DNA of 64,000 nucleotides from positions 186,001 through 250,000 of the forward strand of contig WEDG01001075.1 in NCBI GenBank assembly GCA_017591395.1, given 5' to 3'. A model generated the notes under the pieces. The model had not been told where the DNA came from. It ran no database searches and was given only the letters and a program-made list of their open reading frames with translations. The translations under genes and the position numbers were made by a program. The stretch comes from Schistocephalus solidus. Taxonomy: Eukaryota > Platyhelminthes > Cestoda > Diphyllobothriidea > Diphyllobothriidae. Shown in pieces: positions 12,416-23,509 of this stretch (position 1 is the stretch's first letter; every line of letters begins with the position of its first letter).

Positions 12416-12492
12416 TCCATTTTAAATTAATTTTTTAAATTAATTTAATTTTAATTTTTTAAATTAATTTTTTTTAATTATTTTTTCTGCAC
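12416..12492. repeat. A/T-only low-complexity tract
   Basis: A run made almost wholly of TTTAAATTAATT-type units. It is simple sequence and could be a mini-satellite decay product. The flanks 12070-12415 and 12493-12925 hold no recognisable gene. Confidence 0.8.
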
Positions 12493-12929
12493 CCACTGCC
12501 TGTGGCACGTGGTGGAGGTTGTCGCTCTTGACTACCGAATTGTTGTGCATGTGTATTGAGGTTCAGCCGGGGTCGTTTGGTCGCTCCTGGATTGTTGGTG
12601 TTAAAAATGGCCGAAACAACAAACCTGATAACATCTTGACTCGTTTGACGGCGACAGGAATAGGTACTTGTAAATTATGAACTGACTGTGTCCCGTTAAA
12701 CTCATCTCCGAACCTGCTTTATACCCCTACGTTGAGCCGCCCTTTCAGCCAGCTTTCAGTTGTGAATCCGCAAAGCCACGCTCGGCATGGGGCGTGTGTC
12801 TTTCGCCCGGGAGGCTCTTTACTTATCCCTCTCCTTCTTCTTTATTCTCAAACAAATGTTCTAAGGAGAAACCTCCAAGCTATTCAGTAATTGTAGTACG
12901 TTAATCTTAGCCGTCTTCTTATTGCAACA

Positions 12930-14005
12930 AATTCATTTCCTCTAGCAAACGTACAACTGCTGTTTAATGGGCAAATCTATAGACAAATTGATGGAGTCGC
13001 AATGGGAAGTCCACTTGGACCAACCTTCGCCGATGTTTTTATGGGTCACTTAGAAGAAAAGGTGTCCTCTAAATTGAAGATATGTAGATGATATATTTGC
13101 GATTGTTGATAACAAGAAAGACGCCGTAGACCTTCTTTCTACCATGAAAAAAATTGCATCATAAGATAAAATTTACAATGAACATGGAACAGAACAACAC
13201 GCTACCTTTCCTAGACGTCCTCATGTTCAGAGAGGATGATGGCTCAATAAGGCGCTCTGTCTTCCACAAAAATACTTGGAACTGGCAATACTTGAACTTT
13301 AAAAGCTTTGTACCAGTACAATGGAAACGAACTTTGGTACATACACTTTTTCAAAGGGCGAGAACTATTTGTTCTAGTGAAACTCTAGATACAGAAATTG
13401 CCTCCATCAAATCAGCCTTACTTAACTGTGGATATCCTGCACGTTTCATTCAAAAATATAGCAACACCTTACGACCAAAAGTGGTGGAACATTCAGTTCC
13501 AAAAAAGCCCGTTAGCATATACTCACCCTTTAAGGGTGACAATATTTCTAATACTATCAAGCGACGATTATGCTGCACCATTGGAAGAACATACAATGCA
13601 GCACAGCTCTTCTTTATCAATCGTACTAGAAGCCTGCCAATCAACCATCCAAAGGATGCTTTGCCGTTGCACGCCACCCCAAATTGTGTTTATGAATTCA
13701 CGTGCACTTGTGGATGCAAGTACATTGGGCGAACGCAAAGGCAATTAGCAACCAGAGCCACTGAACATTTACCTAATTGGTTGTTTAAACAAGAAAATAA
13801 AGTACCACGTTCTTCGATTACTAAACATATACTAGACAGTGGTCATTATGTAGACCTCAAAACAGCTTTTCCGAGTACTTGTTCGGGCACGAACAACTCG
13901 GACATTGCGCTACTTGGAAGCAGCGTACATACGGAGGGAGAAACCCAATCTTTGTAAGCAACTAGACCACGTGATCAATCTACAATTGCCCTGGTGATTT
14001 TTCAC
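12930..14005 (+). mobile_element. Penelope-like element A: RT palm to GIY-YIG endonuclease, 5'-truncated
   Basis: From about 12945 one frame reads [20 protein letters not shown] (RT motif B region). After a frameshift [14 protein letters not shown] carries the catalytic YVDD at 13083-13100. A further shift leads into a 267-codon frame at 13154-13957 covering the RT thumb (NTLPFLDVLMFREDDGSI, TLVHTLFQRAR) and the GIY-YIG domain (CVYEFTCTCGCKYIGRTQRQ, with the Cys pairs and IGRT), then TKHILDSGHYVDLKTAF. A one-base shift near 13868 moves the last ~40 residues into another frame ending about 14000 (LDHVINLQLPW). The RT N-terminus is missing. PLEs of this type copy themselves by target-primed reverse transcription using the GIY-YIG nuclease. 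This copy is dead because of at least three frameshifts. Confidence 0.93.
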
Positions 14006-14163
14006 CCCTAGATGCTTCACGGTTCTAGTTGTATAAGCTTCTCCCTCACATTTTCTTTTTGAAGTTATTTACGTTGTCCATTGGACCTTGCTGTTATGTA
14101 TTGATTTTCTGTTAATTCAAACTGCTGTCCATTTTCATTCGTTACTTGTGTTATGCAAAGACG

Positions 14164-14202
14164 GGTAGCAGTTGATAAGCCGTCGCGAAATTTCTTGGTA
14201 CC
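14164..14202 (+). ncRNA. Hammerhead-like motif in PLE A 3' region, core mutated
   Basis: About 165 bases after the PLE A coding end, GGTAGCAG (14164-14171) can pair with TTGGTACC (14195-14202) over seven of eight positions. It encloses TTGATAA, a short GC...GC hairpin, GAAA and TTTC. This is the layout of a type I hammerhead with a minimal helix III (GAAA, two bases, UC). Two core positions differ from CUGANGA (first C to T, G to A), so this copy should not cleave. AATAAA follows directly, as in the other PLE 3' ends here. The helix and position are seen; the ribozyme identity is inferred from PLEs known to carry hammerheads. Confidence 0.5.
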
Positions 14203-14499
14203 AATAAATCCTGCTGTTTACGCCTGCTTTAAATAACTAAATAAGCCTATCCAAGGGGAGCAGAGCATACTTCTTAGTGAGGGTCGAGACGGGTTTTAAA
14301 ATTGTTAGTAAAAGGAACCATTGGCAGCTGACCCTGTTTCGTGGGTGCACAAAATATAACATACACATCCCTGCGCCTCCCATTGTCGGGCCGAGTGATA
14401 GTTCAGCTTAAAATGTTTGTTGGCATTTGGGAAATTCCGTGTCATGTCGACAAGAACTGCGCACAGTTCCAGTCCCTTGAGAAGTGAACCCCTCCAAAG

Positions 14500-14645
14500 T
14501 GGACACTACGCCTCCCATTTCTCCAACCAAATTGCTGATAGAAGCGAGTAGGCGAGTTCCAGGTAGCAGGTAAGAAGAAGCAGAGGCGATCACCATGTTC
14601 CAGTGATTGCATCTTCTTCTTCTGATCTCAAATCAAATACAACTT
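14500..14645. repeat. PLE 3'-end repeat folded back on itself
   Basis: Two oppositely oriented copies of the PLE 3'-end sequence meet around CATGTTCCA. Arms 14572-14592 (ending GGCGATCAC) and 14603-14623 (starting GTGATTGC) are near complementary. The minus-strand copy continues to about 14500 (CTGGAACTCGCCTACTCGC, CTATCAGCAA). Confidence 0.6.
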
Positions 14646-14868
14646 AAGACAAGGGACACTGGAATGTGTGGAAAGGGGCGAGGGACTCCGAATGCTGGAA
14701 AATCGGGACGCCGAAGTCGTAGTACATGTCAAAAGCGACTTTGTATGATGCCTAGCCTGTCCACGCAGTGAATCAGCAACGATAGTCATACGAGTGGATC
14801 AGCTAATTAGCTTTGTGGGTCACTGTGCCCTCACTCATTTCTGGGTTGTCACTGAAACAGGGTGTTGA

Positions 14869-14914
14869 CTGGCCTGACGTTTTTGGATTCTCGATTGACC
14901 ACAGCATCAAAACA
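14869..14914 (-). ncRNA. Hammerhead-like motif in PLE B 3' region, degenerate
   Basis: On the minus strand TTTGATG stands in the CUGAUGA position, followed by a GG...ATCC hairpin remnant, then AAAACGTC and AGGCC. It lies about 100 bases downstream of the PLE B coding tail on the same strand. Its 5' flank (TTTTCTGCAACTGT) is identical in kind to that of the inverted copy at 16022-16066. Confidence 0.5.
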
Positions 14915-15009
14915 GTTGCAGAAAACGGGTGATAGATGCACAATGTACACTGTATTTATAGTAACTAGTGGCCACGCCATCACATGCGACTACAATTAGC
15001 AGCTCTCGC

Positions 15010-15755
15010 GCTCACCGTTGGGGATGGTAATTGATGCGATGATATCTTGACCGTCCGCGTCTGAGTTGTGCATCAACGCGATTTCATAATCCCTTTTGAC
15101 CCATTCGACTGCTTAGATGCCTCAACACCTAATATGGGAACGGGAGTTCATTGCGCTTGGTAATGGATTTTGGGCCTGAGATTCATCACTGGAGCAGCTC
15201 GTGGCTAAGGTGATTATCAAATCTTGCGAGGATTTTAGCCTGATAAAACTTTAAAATATGACAAGGCCTTATCGAGTGTGCTGCAATGTTAGGGCCAGCG
15301 TCTTTCCTCCTTACACCAGCTTCGTGCCCAGCCATTCGCGCCCGAGGTAATCGCCAGGTTTGTCCGACGTAGTTTTTTATTCAAAACTGCACCAGATCTG
15401 GTAAACGACGCCAGACGTTTCCAGTCGTGACAGCCGGTCATTTGGCCTCATGACGTGGCGCCTGGTGGTTTCTTCTGGCCTGTGTGCAACCATAAATTCA
15501 AGTGGAGTGAGAAGGCGGCTGACGACTACCGATACGTTCTTCGAGTACGGAGGTGTTCGCCAGCATTTGGATCGAATCGGTTTATTCTCTCTTCTTGGTT
15601 GCCTATAAACTGGTTGACAAAGTTTGACGGGTAGCCATACGCTCTCACTACCCGTCGAAGATATAATGCTTATTCAACCTTGCCTTCCATTTCAGTGCGT
15701 CTTGACGCGCCGGTGTGGTGCCCTAATGCAACTGCGTTTGTAACTGATCGATAAT
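15010..15755 (-). mobile_element. Penelope-like element B (minus), GIY-YIG region, 5'-truncated
   Basis: Minus-strand reading from 15755 gives the end of the RT thumb (GYPSNFVNQFIGNQEERIN in one frame). The inter-domain block follows (KCWRTPPYSKNVSVVVSRLL, then VAHRPEETTRRHVMRPNDRL and ETSGVVYQIWCS), and after a frameshift the GIY-YIG core (NYVGQTWRLPRARMAGHEAG, AAHSI) and tail (LSHELLQ). The reading ends near 15015 with IPNGERESC and a stop. It is joined head to head at about 15750 to a second copy of the same family on the plus strand. Frameshifts and the missing RT core make it non-autonomous. Confidence 0.85.
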
Positions 15756-15960
15756 GGGTCACGTGGGACGGACCTGGGTGATGAACACCTGCAAGGACAG
15801 TGAGCCAAATTTCCAGGTCATTATCACGCCCACATCCAACATGGATGATAAAATCATGGCCATTCACGACCCGGACACGGACAGACAAACTTTCGGCGCA
15901 TCAATTACGACCACCAGCGGTGATCGCGAGAGCTGCTAACTGTGGTACGCACGTTTAAGC
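15754..15960 (+). mobile_element. Penelope-like element B' (plus), coding tail only
   Basis: A plus-strand frame ending at 15939 reads KIMAIHDPDTDRQTFGASI then SGDRESC and a stop. It matches the tail of the minus-strand PLE B (IALMHNSDADGQDIIASI, NGERESC). Downstream nucleotides (CGCGAGAGCTGCTAACTGT) match the inverted counterpart near 15015. The upstream body is absent, so only about 60 codons of tail plus the 3' region survive. Confidence 0.7.
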
Positions 15961-16021
15961 ACGTGGTCACTACTTACTTGAAATGCTGCTCACCTTGGGT
16001 TTCTAGCACCCTTTTCTGCAA

Positions 16022-16150
16022 CTGTCATTGATGATGCGTCCGAGGGAGAATCCAAAACGTCGGGCTTTTAAACACCATGTTCCAGTGGTCTCCTCTTCTT
16101 ATTCTTAACTGCTTCCTGGAACACGCCCCGTTTGCTTCTATCAGCAACCT
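16022..16150 (+). ncRNA. PLE B' 3' end with hammerhead-like motif
   Basis: TTGATGA (16028-16034) is followed by a TCC...GAGAATCC hairpin remnant, then AAAACGTC and GGGC at about 16055-16066. Only the first base of CUGANGA and one of the GAAA bases differ from a full core. The sequence runs into the shared PLE tail (CACCATGTTCCAGTGG and CTTCCTGGAACACGCCC) up to about 16150. Confidence 0.55.
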
Positions 16151-19100
16151 CTTGACTTTATCTTGCCGTGTGCGAGGAAGGTGATAGGGTAGCGCATGTT
16201 TTGTAAATCTGCCTGACTATAATTCTATTCACGTATAATTCAAAGGTTGATGTGTCCATCTCGAGAGGCAGCCATGAATGTCGTGGTCCAGGGCGGTCTA
16301 ACACTCGGGTTCGTGTGAAATAAATGAAACATTCAACTTTAACATAAGCCCCAGTTATCGGACCCAAGTTCATGTAAAGTCTTTCGATTTTCTATTAATG
16401 TGAGGGGTAATGGGGATGCTACTTCATTCCATCCACAGTCATCTTGATCAAGATGCAATGTGAAGAAATAGTGAGCTGGTCGCCTCGACCTTGGGAGCGT
16501 GGCACTTTAGTTTTGAAGTCTCACTGGCTGATGATGGCTAACGGTAGATTTTCTGTCTCATGAAATGTGTTTTAGATTGGAAAGGATTACTCAAGTGGGC
16601 TCGCTATAGTAAGTATTGCGTAACATAATCCCAAAGCAACTTCAGTCACATCAGGATGTCCTATTTTCAAAGAGCTTTTTAAAAGCCGCCTGCGAAAATT
16701 GCACTCGAATAATGATCACTAAAGTATTATGTATATTTGTCATTGATTATTATGCCAATATATATTGAAGTATACTTTATAGAAAGCAAACATGAACGTA
16801 GGGTTGCATGTACTGAGTTTTTAGTGAATTACATCTTAAATGCTATGTTTAGTGAAAGGGTATTTCACTTCCTTCAAAACTTTTTTTCAATTCACTAATT
16901 ATTTGGAACCCGACCTGCTCCTACAATTTTTTCGTGGTTCCAAAAGTACATGCTGTGTACATCTCGTCTAAGGAAACAAACATATTTATCAAAGCTACTG
17001 CAAAGAAGTCACATATTTATCATCAAATTTTGCAATGCTTCTCACTATGTTGTATATTTTGTAAGCAACATTAATAAATGAACAGATTCTATGTTTTTGA
17101 ACGGATTTTGCACGGTCTCAAAAATCTCATGATCAGAAACGTTATCGAAACCGAAATATGCCGTGCCATCCGTAGGTCTCAATATGTACGCATCGAGCAG
17201 GTTGATTTCACCTCTTTATATGCAAAATCATGTTATTTTGTTATTTTAATTTATTGATGTGTGTTATTTTCTTCGTATTAATATTCTTAACCGTACTTTT
17301 GTTGTATGAATCAGACTTCATTCTTACGAAATGACAGAAGCAACTGGTTATAATGATTTTTCGATTGCTGGTAGCGTTTATAGGTTTTTATGTGGCCGTG
17401 CAAAAGAAAAGTACCAAAGCCTGTCAATACTTTCAAAAAATTTGCAACTGTGCACCACCAGCTAGGACAACAGTTTAACACTGGAACCATATGTTAAAAG
17501 AACCTGGAAACTTATCCATTAACAACGATCAGACCGAACGGCTGAGGAAATCATAAAATGTAAAGTGGCAGTCTGTGTGTCTTCAAAAAGTTCTCTTTAC
17601 ATAAACCTCAAAACTCTCAAAAATTAAAAGCATGCAACCACTCTTTGAATCAAGCATTTAGAGAAAATGATACTGTTAGAAAAATTTAATTCTGCTTCTT
17701 GTTAGTCGGCGAATTTAATATAAATTTTTATAGAGTATTTTTCCTCAGATAAAGTTTAGTTTTATTTAAATGGCTTTATGCAAAAGCAAAGTCTCTTTAA
17801 TCTTGTTGAATGGCACGAATTTCATAGGTTTAATGTACCTCTTAAATCATCGAGACTAACTGGTTAGGCATTTCGTGAGTCATGAAACAATGTCAAATTT
17901 ATACCAATTGTTGATCAGCTTTTAAACTTAGAAACATCTCTCCGGGTATTCGTATATTTTTGCTTGAAATGGCATTTGGCACACCTCCCCCTCACATCCG
18001 AGTCCTCTGAATGTCGTTTATCTAATTTCCTTAGGGTTTCTCTTAGGCATTTGGTTCGGACACAAAATATTACTGAGGCAGACATTTCAACTCTTCAGGC
18101 TCTCTATAAAACAATCTGTGAATATTCACTTTATGCATAGCGGTAAGACGAAACCATGAAATGTATGTGATTGGTGAATAGTTTGCCCCCCTGATCAGAG
18201 TTAGTGATGGCTGTTATTTCCGAAGGCATAAAATGCGGATTTAGGAAGATCACCGCTCCCATGACACTTACTGGAATGACTTCATCAGGAATTGTGGGGA
18301 AATGGCAAGAAGTCTTAACTTTGTATGGTTGTGTATTGAATGGATGAATAAAAACTAATATGTACTCAAACATAGAAAAACATGGGTTGATGCCTGTGAT
18401 CTGTGAATTAGAATTAACGTACTACACTTGACGTGTTTAAAAAAGATTTCCTATTGCACCACTATATGTGCATATTCCAGATATTTTCAATCCAACATAT
18501 GCTGTTCCATCTCCGTGCTCATAAGCTTAATAAACTGTTCATTTTTTGAATTTTATTAATCGCTTCCCTTAGAACTGCAGAACAATTATTCGGCATTTAA
18601 TTATATTAGGGAGTTTCACCAGATTGACGCCCGAATCATTGGGTCTAGACCTAAAGATCAAGTGCAGGAACACACATGGACCCATTTACTGGATGACGTT
18701 TGCTCGAAGCGGAAAACGAAATTATAGACCTTTTTACGAGATAAATTGGTCATATACAACGGCTACAAGCCGCAGCTATTTAGCATTCACTACTTAAGCA
18801 TAGCCTGGCTTACTAATGTTGGCTTTGTTTCGACAAAACCATACATTCAAAGTAAAGGGCAGTCCTGGCACTCCCTTGTACACCTATTAATTTAGTCCAT
18901 TCTAAACCAAAAGATACCTTTTCTGTAACACTTGCTCGAGAAAGAAGCACTGGGCAATTCTAAATGCTAAGCACACGTTCCCTCTTTCAGACGAAATGAA
19001 GTACTTCGGCAAACTTCAGCGCTAAATGCAGGTGTTTGGATTTTGATGATTTTAACAAACATATTTATATGCACCCTCAATCAGAGCTCTCCGATAAACG

Positions 19101-19430
19101 GATTATGCTTTTACTTTCTTCAGTCTTCAAAGGAAGAACTGGTTGTTAACGGACATAGGGCCACCTTCATTACTTGGGCGGCGCGTTCTTAGTTCCCTGT
19201 CCTGATTATGGGGTCATTTAACACATAAATGTACAGGCGTTACAGACCTTTAGCAGGAACAAATGCCAAATTTTATCATAAACGTGTGTCGTATGAGTTG
19301 TCTTCTCAACTGTGTTATGAAATTTTTCCGAAGTGCTTGTGTTTGCCGTGTTTTTTAATGCGTGGGTACTGCAATCTTCTCTAATATATGTTTGCACTTG
19401 CTGCAAGTGTGAACAGATATAATAAGCATG
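16151..19430. other. Intergenic AT-rich region with two small repeats
   Basis: No gene supported. Two items stand out. A degenerate copy of the SINE-type hammerhead repeat lies at 16528-16576 (GGCTGATGATGGCTAACGG). The segment 16850-17110 resembles 44300-44560 in the same orientation, with shared strings AAGTACATGCTGT, CATTAATAAAT and GATTC.ATGT. The rest is AT-rich unique sequence. Confidence 0.5.
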
Positions 19431-19439
19431 ATTACTGAG

Positions 19440-19800
19440 ACGCTCCCCATGCAAAGTAATGGAACATTTGAGTATTTACTTTGGGGCAGAATATTTTGGT
19501 CGCATGAGCCAGCGTTTGTCCAAAAGCGTACGAGACCACCTTCCAGCATGGTTAGGAAAGGGGCAGATAAAGAACATAAACAGCTCTATCCTTGCACATG
19601 TGGTAGACACAGGCCATCGTGAAAATGCCAATTTACAATGTCCCCTCAACCTATTCGAAATTCTTTGGACAGCGTCTGTTGGCTACGGTAGAAGCAACTG
19701 CAATCAGGCTACGAAAACCGGTCCTGTGGGCTCAAAAGAACTTTACACAGGCACCGCAATTACCGTGGCCGAAAGCCACTAATTTATCCGTCCGCATCTA
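19440..19800 (+). mobile_element. Penelope-like element C, GIY-YIG fragment
   Basis: A plus-strand frame reads YFGAEYFGRMSQRLSKSVRD then HLPAWLGKGQIKNINSSILA and HVVDTGHR. This is the C-terminal half of a PLE GIY-YIG domain of the same subfamily as PLE A (compare IGRTQRQLATRATEHLPNWL). A frameshift at about 19625 leads to VPSTYSKFFGQRLLATVEAT and RLRKPVLWAQKNF, the tail ending in LPWP like PLE A. The first cysteines and the RT are missing. It is 5'-truncated and dead. Confidence 0.85.
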
Positions 19801-19950
19801 ATTACCTGTCCCGGCGGCCACCATTTCTCTGACCATGATCAGAAGGCAGACCGCAATTTTGTTTCTTTCTCCCTCCCTTCCCCCACCCTGACAACCGTAC
19901 AATGTGTTCTACTTACCCGCATATTTGATTTAGTTACACAGTGATATAAA

Positions 19951-19985
19951 TGTACAGACCTGATGAGAATTTATCGAAAGCTAAC
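19951..19985 (+). ncRNA. Possible hammerhead core downstream of PLE C
   Basis: An exact CTGATGA (19960-19966) is followed by a weak GA...TC hairpin and exact GAAA (19976-19979), then GCTA. The position, about 150 bases past the PLE C coding end, matches the other PLEs, but helix I is not convincing. Chance occurrence of such a core in 64 kb is not negligible. Confidence 0.35.
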
Positions 19986-20422
19986 ATATGCTTGCCACAT
20001 TGTCTTTTGAAGTTTTTACTTTGTTTTACTTTCTTCTGTCTTCCAAGGGAGAAGTGAAATACTAGGGATGCGCAACAGGCACTGTGGTTCGCTTGTGTAC
20101 TAAACCCTTATTTCAGTGGTTTACCACTTTTGGGTATAGTACCTTTCTAAGCTTGTCCCACAGGTAAGGCGTGTGGCCGAAAAAATACCGATTTTTACTC
20201 ATTTTCTCAAGAAAAGTAAAATTTCATTTGAGCCCGTGGCCTTAATTTCTGAGGAATGCATTTGACATTTTTCACGAGAGGTTCGCAGAATTCCATTTTG
20301 ACATTCCTGCACTAATCCTTAAGTAGGCATCTATCTAAATGTTTTCTGGATGGGACTGTTCATAAAATTTATTCTTGCCGATACAAGCGAAAATATGAAT
20401 CCCAGGAAATAGTTGAGAAGAC

Positions 20423-20560
20423 ATAAATGCGATCACTGGAACCAGAGCTTTATTCGCTTGAATTTTCAAATTCCAACGTAAACCCAGCATCAGAGACGGA
20501 AACAAACGAAGCTCCGACCCCAGCGATTGCATCTACGTCTTCTCGAAAAACCTTCTGCCA
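20423..20560 (-). repeat. PLE 3'-end repeat with degenerate hammerhead
   Basis: Plus-strand text GCGATCACTGGAACCAGAGC, then TTTATTCGCTTGA and CAGCATCAGAGAC, is the antisense of the motif at 23533-23573. The core has CTGATGC and GAAAATTC in place of CTGATGA and GAAACGTC. Flanking CCAGCGATTGCATCT is shared with the copy at 22.98-23.02 kb. Confidence 0.6.
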
Positions 20561-22600
20561 TAAATTCTGCATCCTGTCAAGATACAGTGTCTCAGTTATT
20601 GACATTTTCGGACGTAGCTGATTTTCTCTCCCATTTAGTGTACTTTGACGATGTGCAGTTTTCTCTGCAACCTCTGTGAAAATGCATTCAGGCTAAAATC
20701 TACCTTAATGCTTTGTCCCGAAGGCTGTGCTATTGATCTGTTCTCATGGGTGACGGACACGGTTGTGGGAGGTCGGAGGCAAGACCTAAATACGAAGAAG
20801 GCATGTAAGTGTTTTTATTCCGCCCAGCTGTTTTGTGCATTCCCTATTTTCAGTTTTCCATTTTACATAAATGTTTTCGATGACAGACACTATTGTGTAG
20901 GTCAGGGAAATTTTATCCTATTTACCCGATTCTAATTACTCCAGATGATTTTCGAAAATGCCTAGGATGAAACTGTCTAACTCCTCTAGTCCCGAACAGG
21001 GGGCATTTACAAATTTCTAAAATCTTGTTAAAATTTCACAGTATTAGTCATTAGCTGTTTCTGTGAAGCAAATATATTTCCTATTTGTTTTGACTACGAA
21101 TACGGACCATAACCATATAGCGCATGCGATAATATCCGATCGCTCGCAGGCCATTTACTTCTGAGATTCGTGAAGCACATGCAACCTGTGACATTGAGGT
21201 GGGTATCTTACTCGATCGCAATCTGCGCCCACAAGCTTACATCTAACGATATCGAACGTTGTGTCAGAAGGCACATGCCACACAGAAAGCTCATTAACCT
21301 ACTAATAACACTGATGTGGATAGCAGTTTCACAGTCAGTACCGATCACTAGTACCTCATAGGCCTATAAAATTGAGTATATATACATGTCCAGTTTGCAC
21401 GTCACTCTCTCTGTTGTACTTGGAATCTTGTTCGATCATATTCGGTCATTCTGCTCACTTTCTACTGACGATTTACGCTGTTCCAGGTGAAACGTACGAC
21501 TTATAATACACAGAGAACTCACCAAGTTAATGACGAGCCATACTCAGCCAGCTGTTTCAATGCCATTACCGATGGTTAGTATGGTCCAGCTGATATCGTG
21601 TGCCGAAAGTAGAAGTGCGACAGGCGAACAGAATAGAATCGAGCAAGATTTCAACCACAACAGTTGGAGTGACGCACATTCTTGCATGTTTATACACTTA
21701 ACTTCACGGGGAATAAAAGAGGCCTATTGCGTAGTACTAATCGGTAATAACCGTGAAACTGTTCTCTGCGTTTAACTTTGATTAGCTGTCTGTGTACTTT
21801 ATGTTAAATGTGCACCTGCGACAGTCCACATGCATATTTTGTTGCTAGCAGCGACTCCGGTGTTTCTTTATTGAGTCGATCGGCGTTTCCCGTACTTCTA
21901 TCGTTTTTCGATGGTCCAACAAAAGTGATCTACTAACTAATACAATTCCGCTTAGAAGGTAACAGAAAGTGGAGGAGGAGCGGGGTGCGAGTGAATAGTC
22001 CTACGGCATGGTCCTTATTTATCGATGTCATTTGCAAAGTAAAAATACGTTCACACACATTCAATAGGGAACATAATGCGAGTAGAGGTAGACCTTCTAC
22101 TGAACACTTGCTTTGATGTTTCATACCTCTTATGAAACTAACCTCAGAAAAAATGACAAGATGACCTGTGAGGGTGTAGTAATGAAGGTTGTTTGAGCAC
22201 TTGAATAATTATTTTATTATGAGCTTTCAAACTGCTGCAGGGGTTCATCGACAGAGGAAGCAGCAGCAACGAAATGGTTACTGTTACGTGAAAGTAAACT
22301 CATTGAAACTTATTGCAAATGTTCATTTATCATAGTCCTTTTGTATAAAATTGCGTCTAAGTTAAGTGTTAGGCTTGTTTGAAGGATACATTTTGTTATT
22401 TAAAAAAAAAACATACGTGCGTTGTTGAAAAACTGTTGGGTTGTTAACTCCTTCTTAAAGGGCTTATTCTGTGCATTTCGTCTAAATAAAACTATCTAAG
22501 CGTTCGTGGAATAATAGAAAATATAGGAATCATATTGTGCGTTCTATGAATAACGTCCCATGAAACTTGAAGCAGATACAATTTCCCATGAAAAGTTTAC
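20561..22600. other. Intergenic, no recognisable feature
   Basis: Short open frames only; nothing matches a known domain and no repeat is evident. Confidence 0.4.
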
Positions 22601-22745
22601 AGGGATTATATTCCTTATGCGTTCTCTCTCTGCAATATAATACGGCTTACAAAGACATCTAAACTCGCTGATATATGCGAAGATATGTGTTTTAGGAAGT
22701 ACTCGAGAAGAAGGGGACACGATCACTGGAACAAGATCTTGTTCT
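22600..22745 (-). repeat. PLE 3'-end repeat fragment with perfect palindrome
   Basis: The minus strand carries GATCACTGGAACAAGA complement and the downstream PLE tail (ACTTCCTAAAACACATATCT). At 22729-22744 the sequence GAACAAGATCTTGTTC is a perfect 16-base palindrome, as if the copy turned back on itself. Confidence 0.5.
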
Positions 22746-22914
22746 CGTGCTGAAGTTAGTGATGTCTCTAGAGGGAAGGGGGCTGGCAGGATTAAAGCCA
22801 GCTGCCTGCGAAAGATTTGTGATTGACACTGGCGGTCTCAGTGCCTTTACGTGCACGTTCATTGGAACACCTTTTTAACTCGTAAAACACCAGTTTCACA
22901 AAATTCTTTATGAA

Positions 22915-23050
22915 GACGCGATCACTGGAACAAGAGCTTTATTCGCCTGACGTTTCGGATTCCAACTCGAACTGGGAATCCGAAAGGTCAGGATATAAAG
23001 CTATTGTCTCAGCGATCGCATCTTCTGCTTCTCACTTTCAAACGAAAAAG
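22915..23050 (-). repeat. PLE 3'-end repeat with 18-base foldback through the hammerhead half-site
   Basis: GATCACTGGAACAAGAGC at 22921 leads into CCTGACGTTTCGGATTCC (22946-22963). After an 11-base spacer its reverse complement follows with one mismatch (22975-22992). Only the 3' half of the hammerhead (GAAA and CGTC side) is present, now on both strands. The right flank (CAGCGATCGCATCTTCTGC) matches the copy at 20.5 kb. Confidence 0.6.
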
Positions 23051-23509
23051 TTATTCTTACAACCTTTTATCTCTATATGGAGTTCTAGGCCTTTTTATTA
23101 TGCAGACAACGGCTTGGGTCGCATGTTTTAAGTAAAAGTAAAGATGATGTCTAATTACCAAAACTTCAAATAAAGCCATCTAGTAAAATGGCCATAAAAC
23201 GGGAGGCCTCAGATGTAGATGTTTTTCGGTAAGTAAAAAACCCTGTCTACTGCCTCGTCTTCTTGAAAGAAATGGCTGTATGGCACACATTGCAGGTGAA
23301 CGCCCACATCTTTTATCTTTTTCAAAGTAAAGCTAGGAGAAGCATTTGATAGATAAGGTGAGACACGACTATTTTTACATTATTATTGTCCTTCAGGGCA
23401 CGAAATGTTGCAGGCTTACAAACAAGACTTGCGAAGAGTGAAGTTCTGTTGTTTTAAATATGTTATGGTCATTCAAATTTTATCGCACTTAATTTCATGA
23501 AATGAAAAA

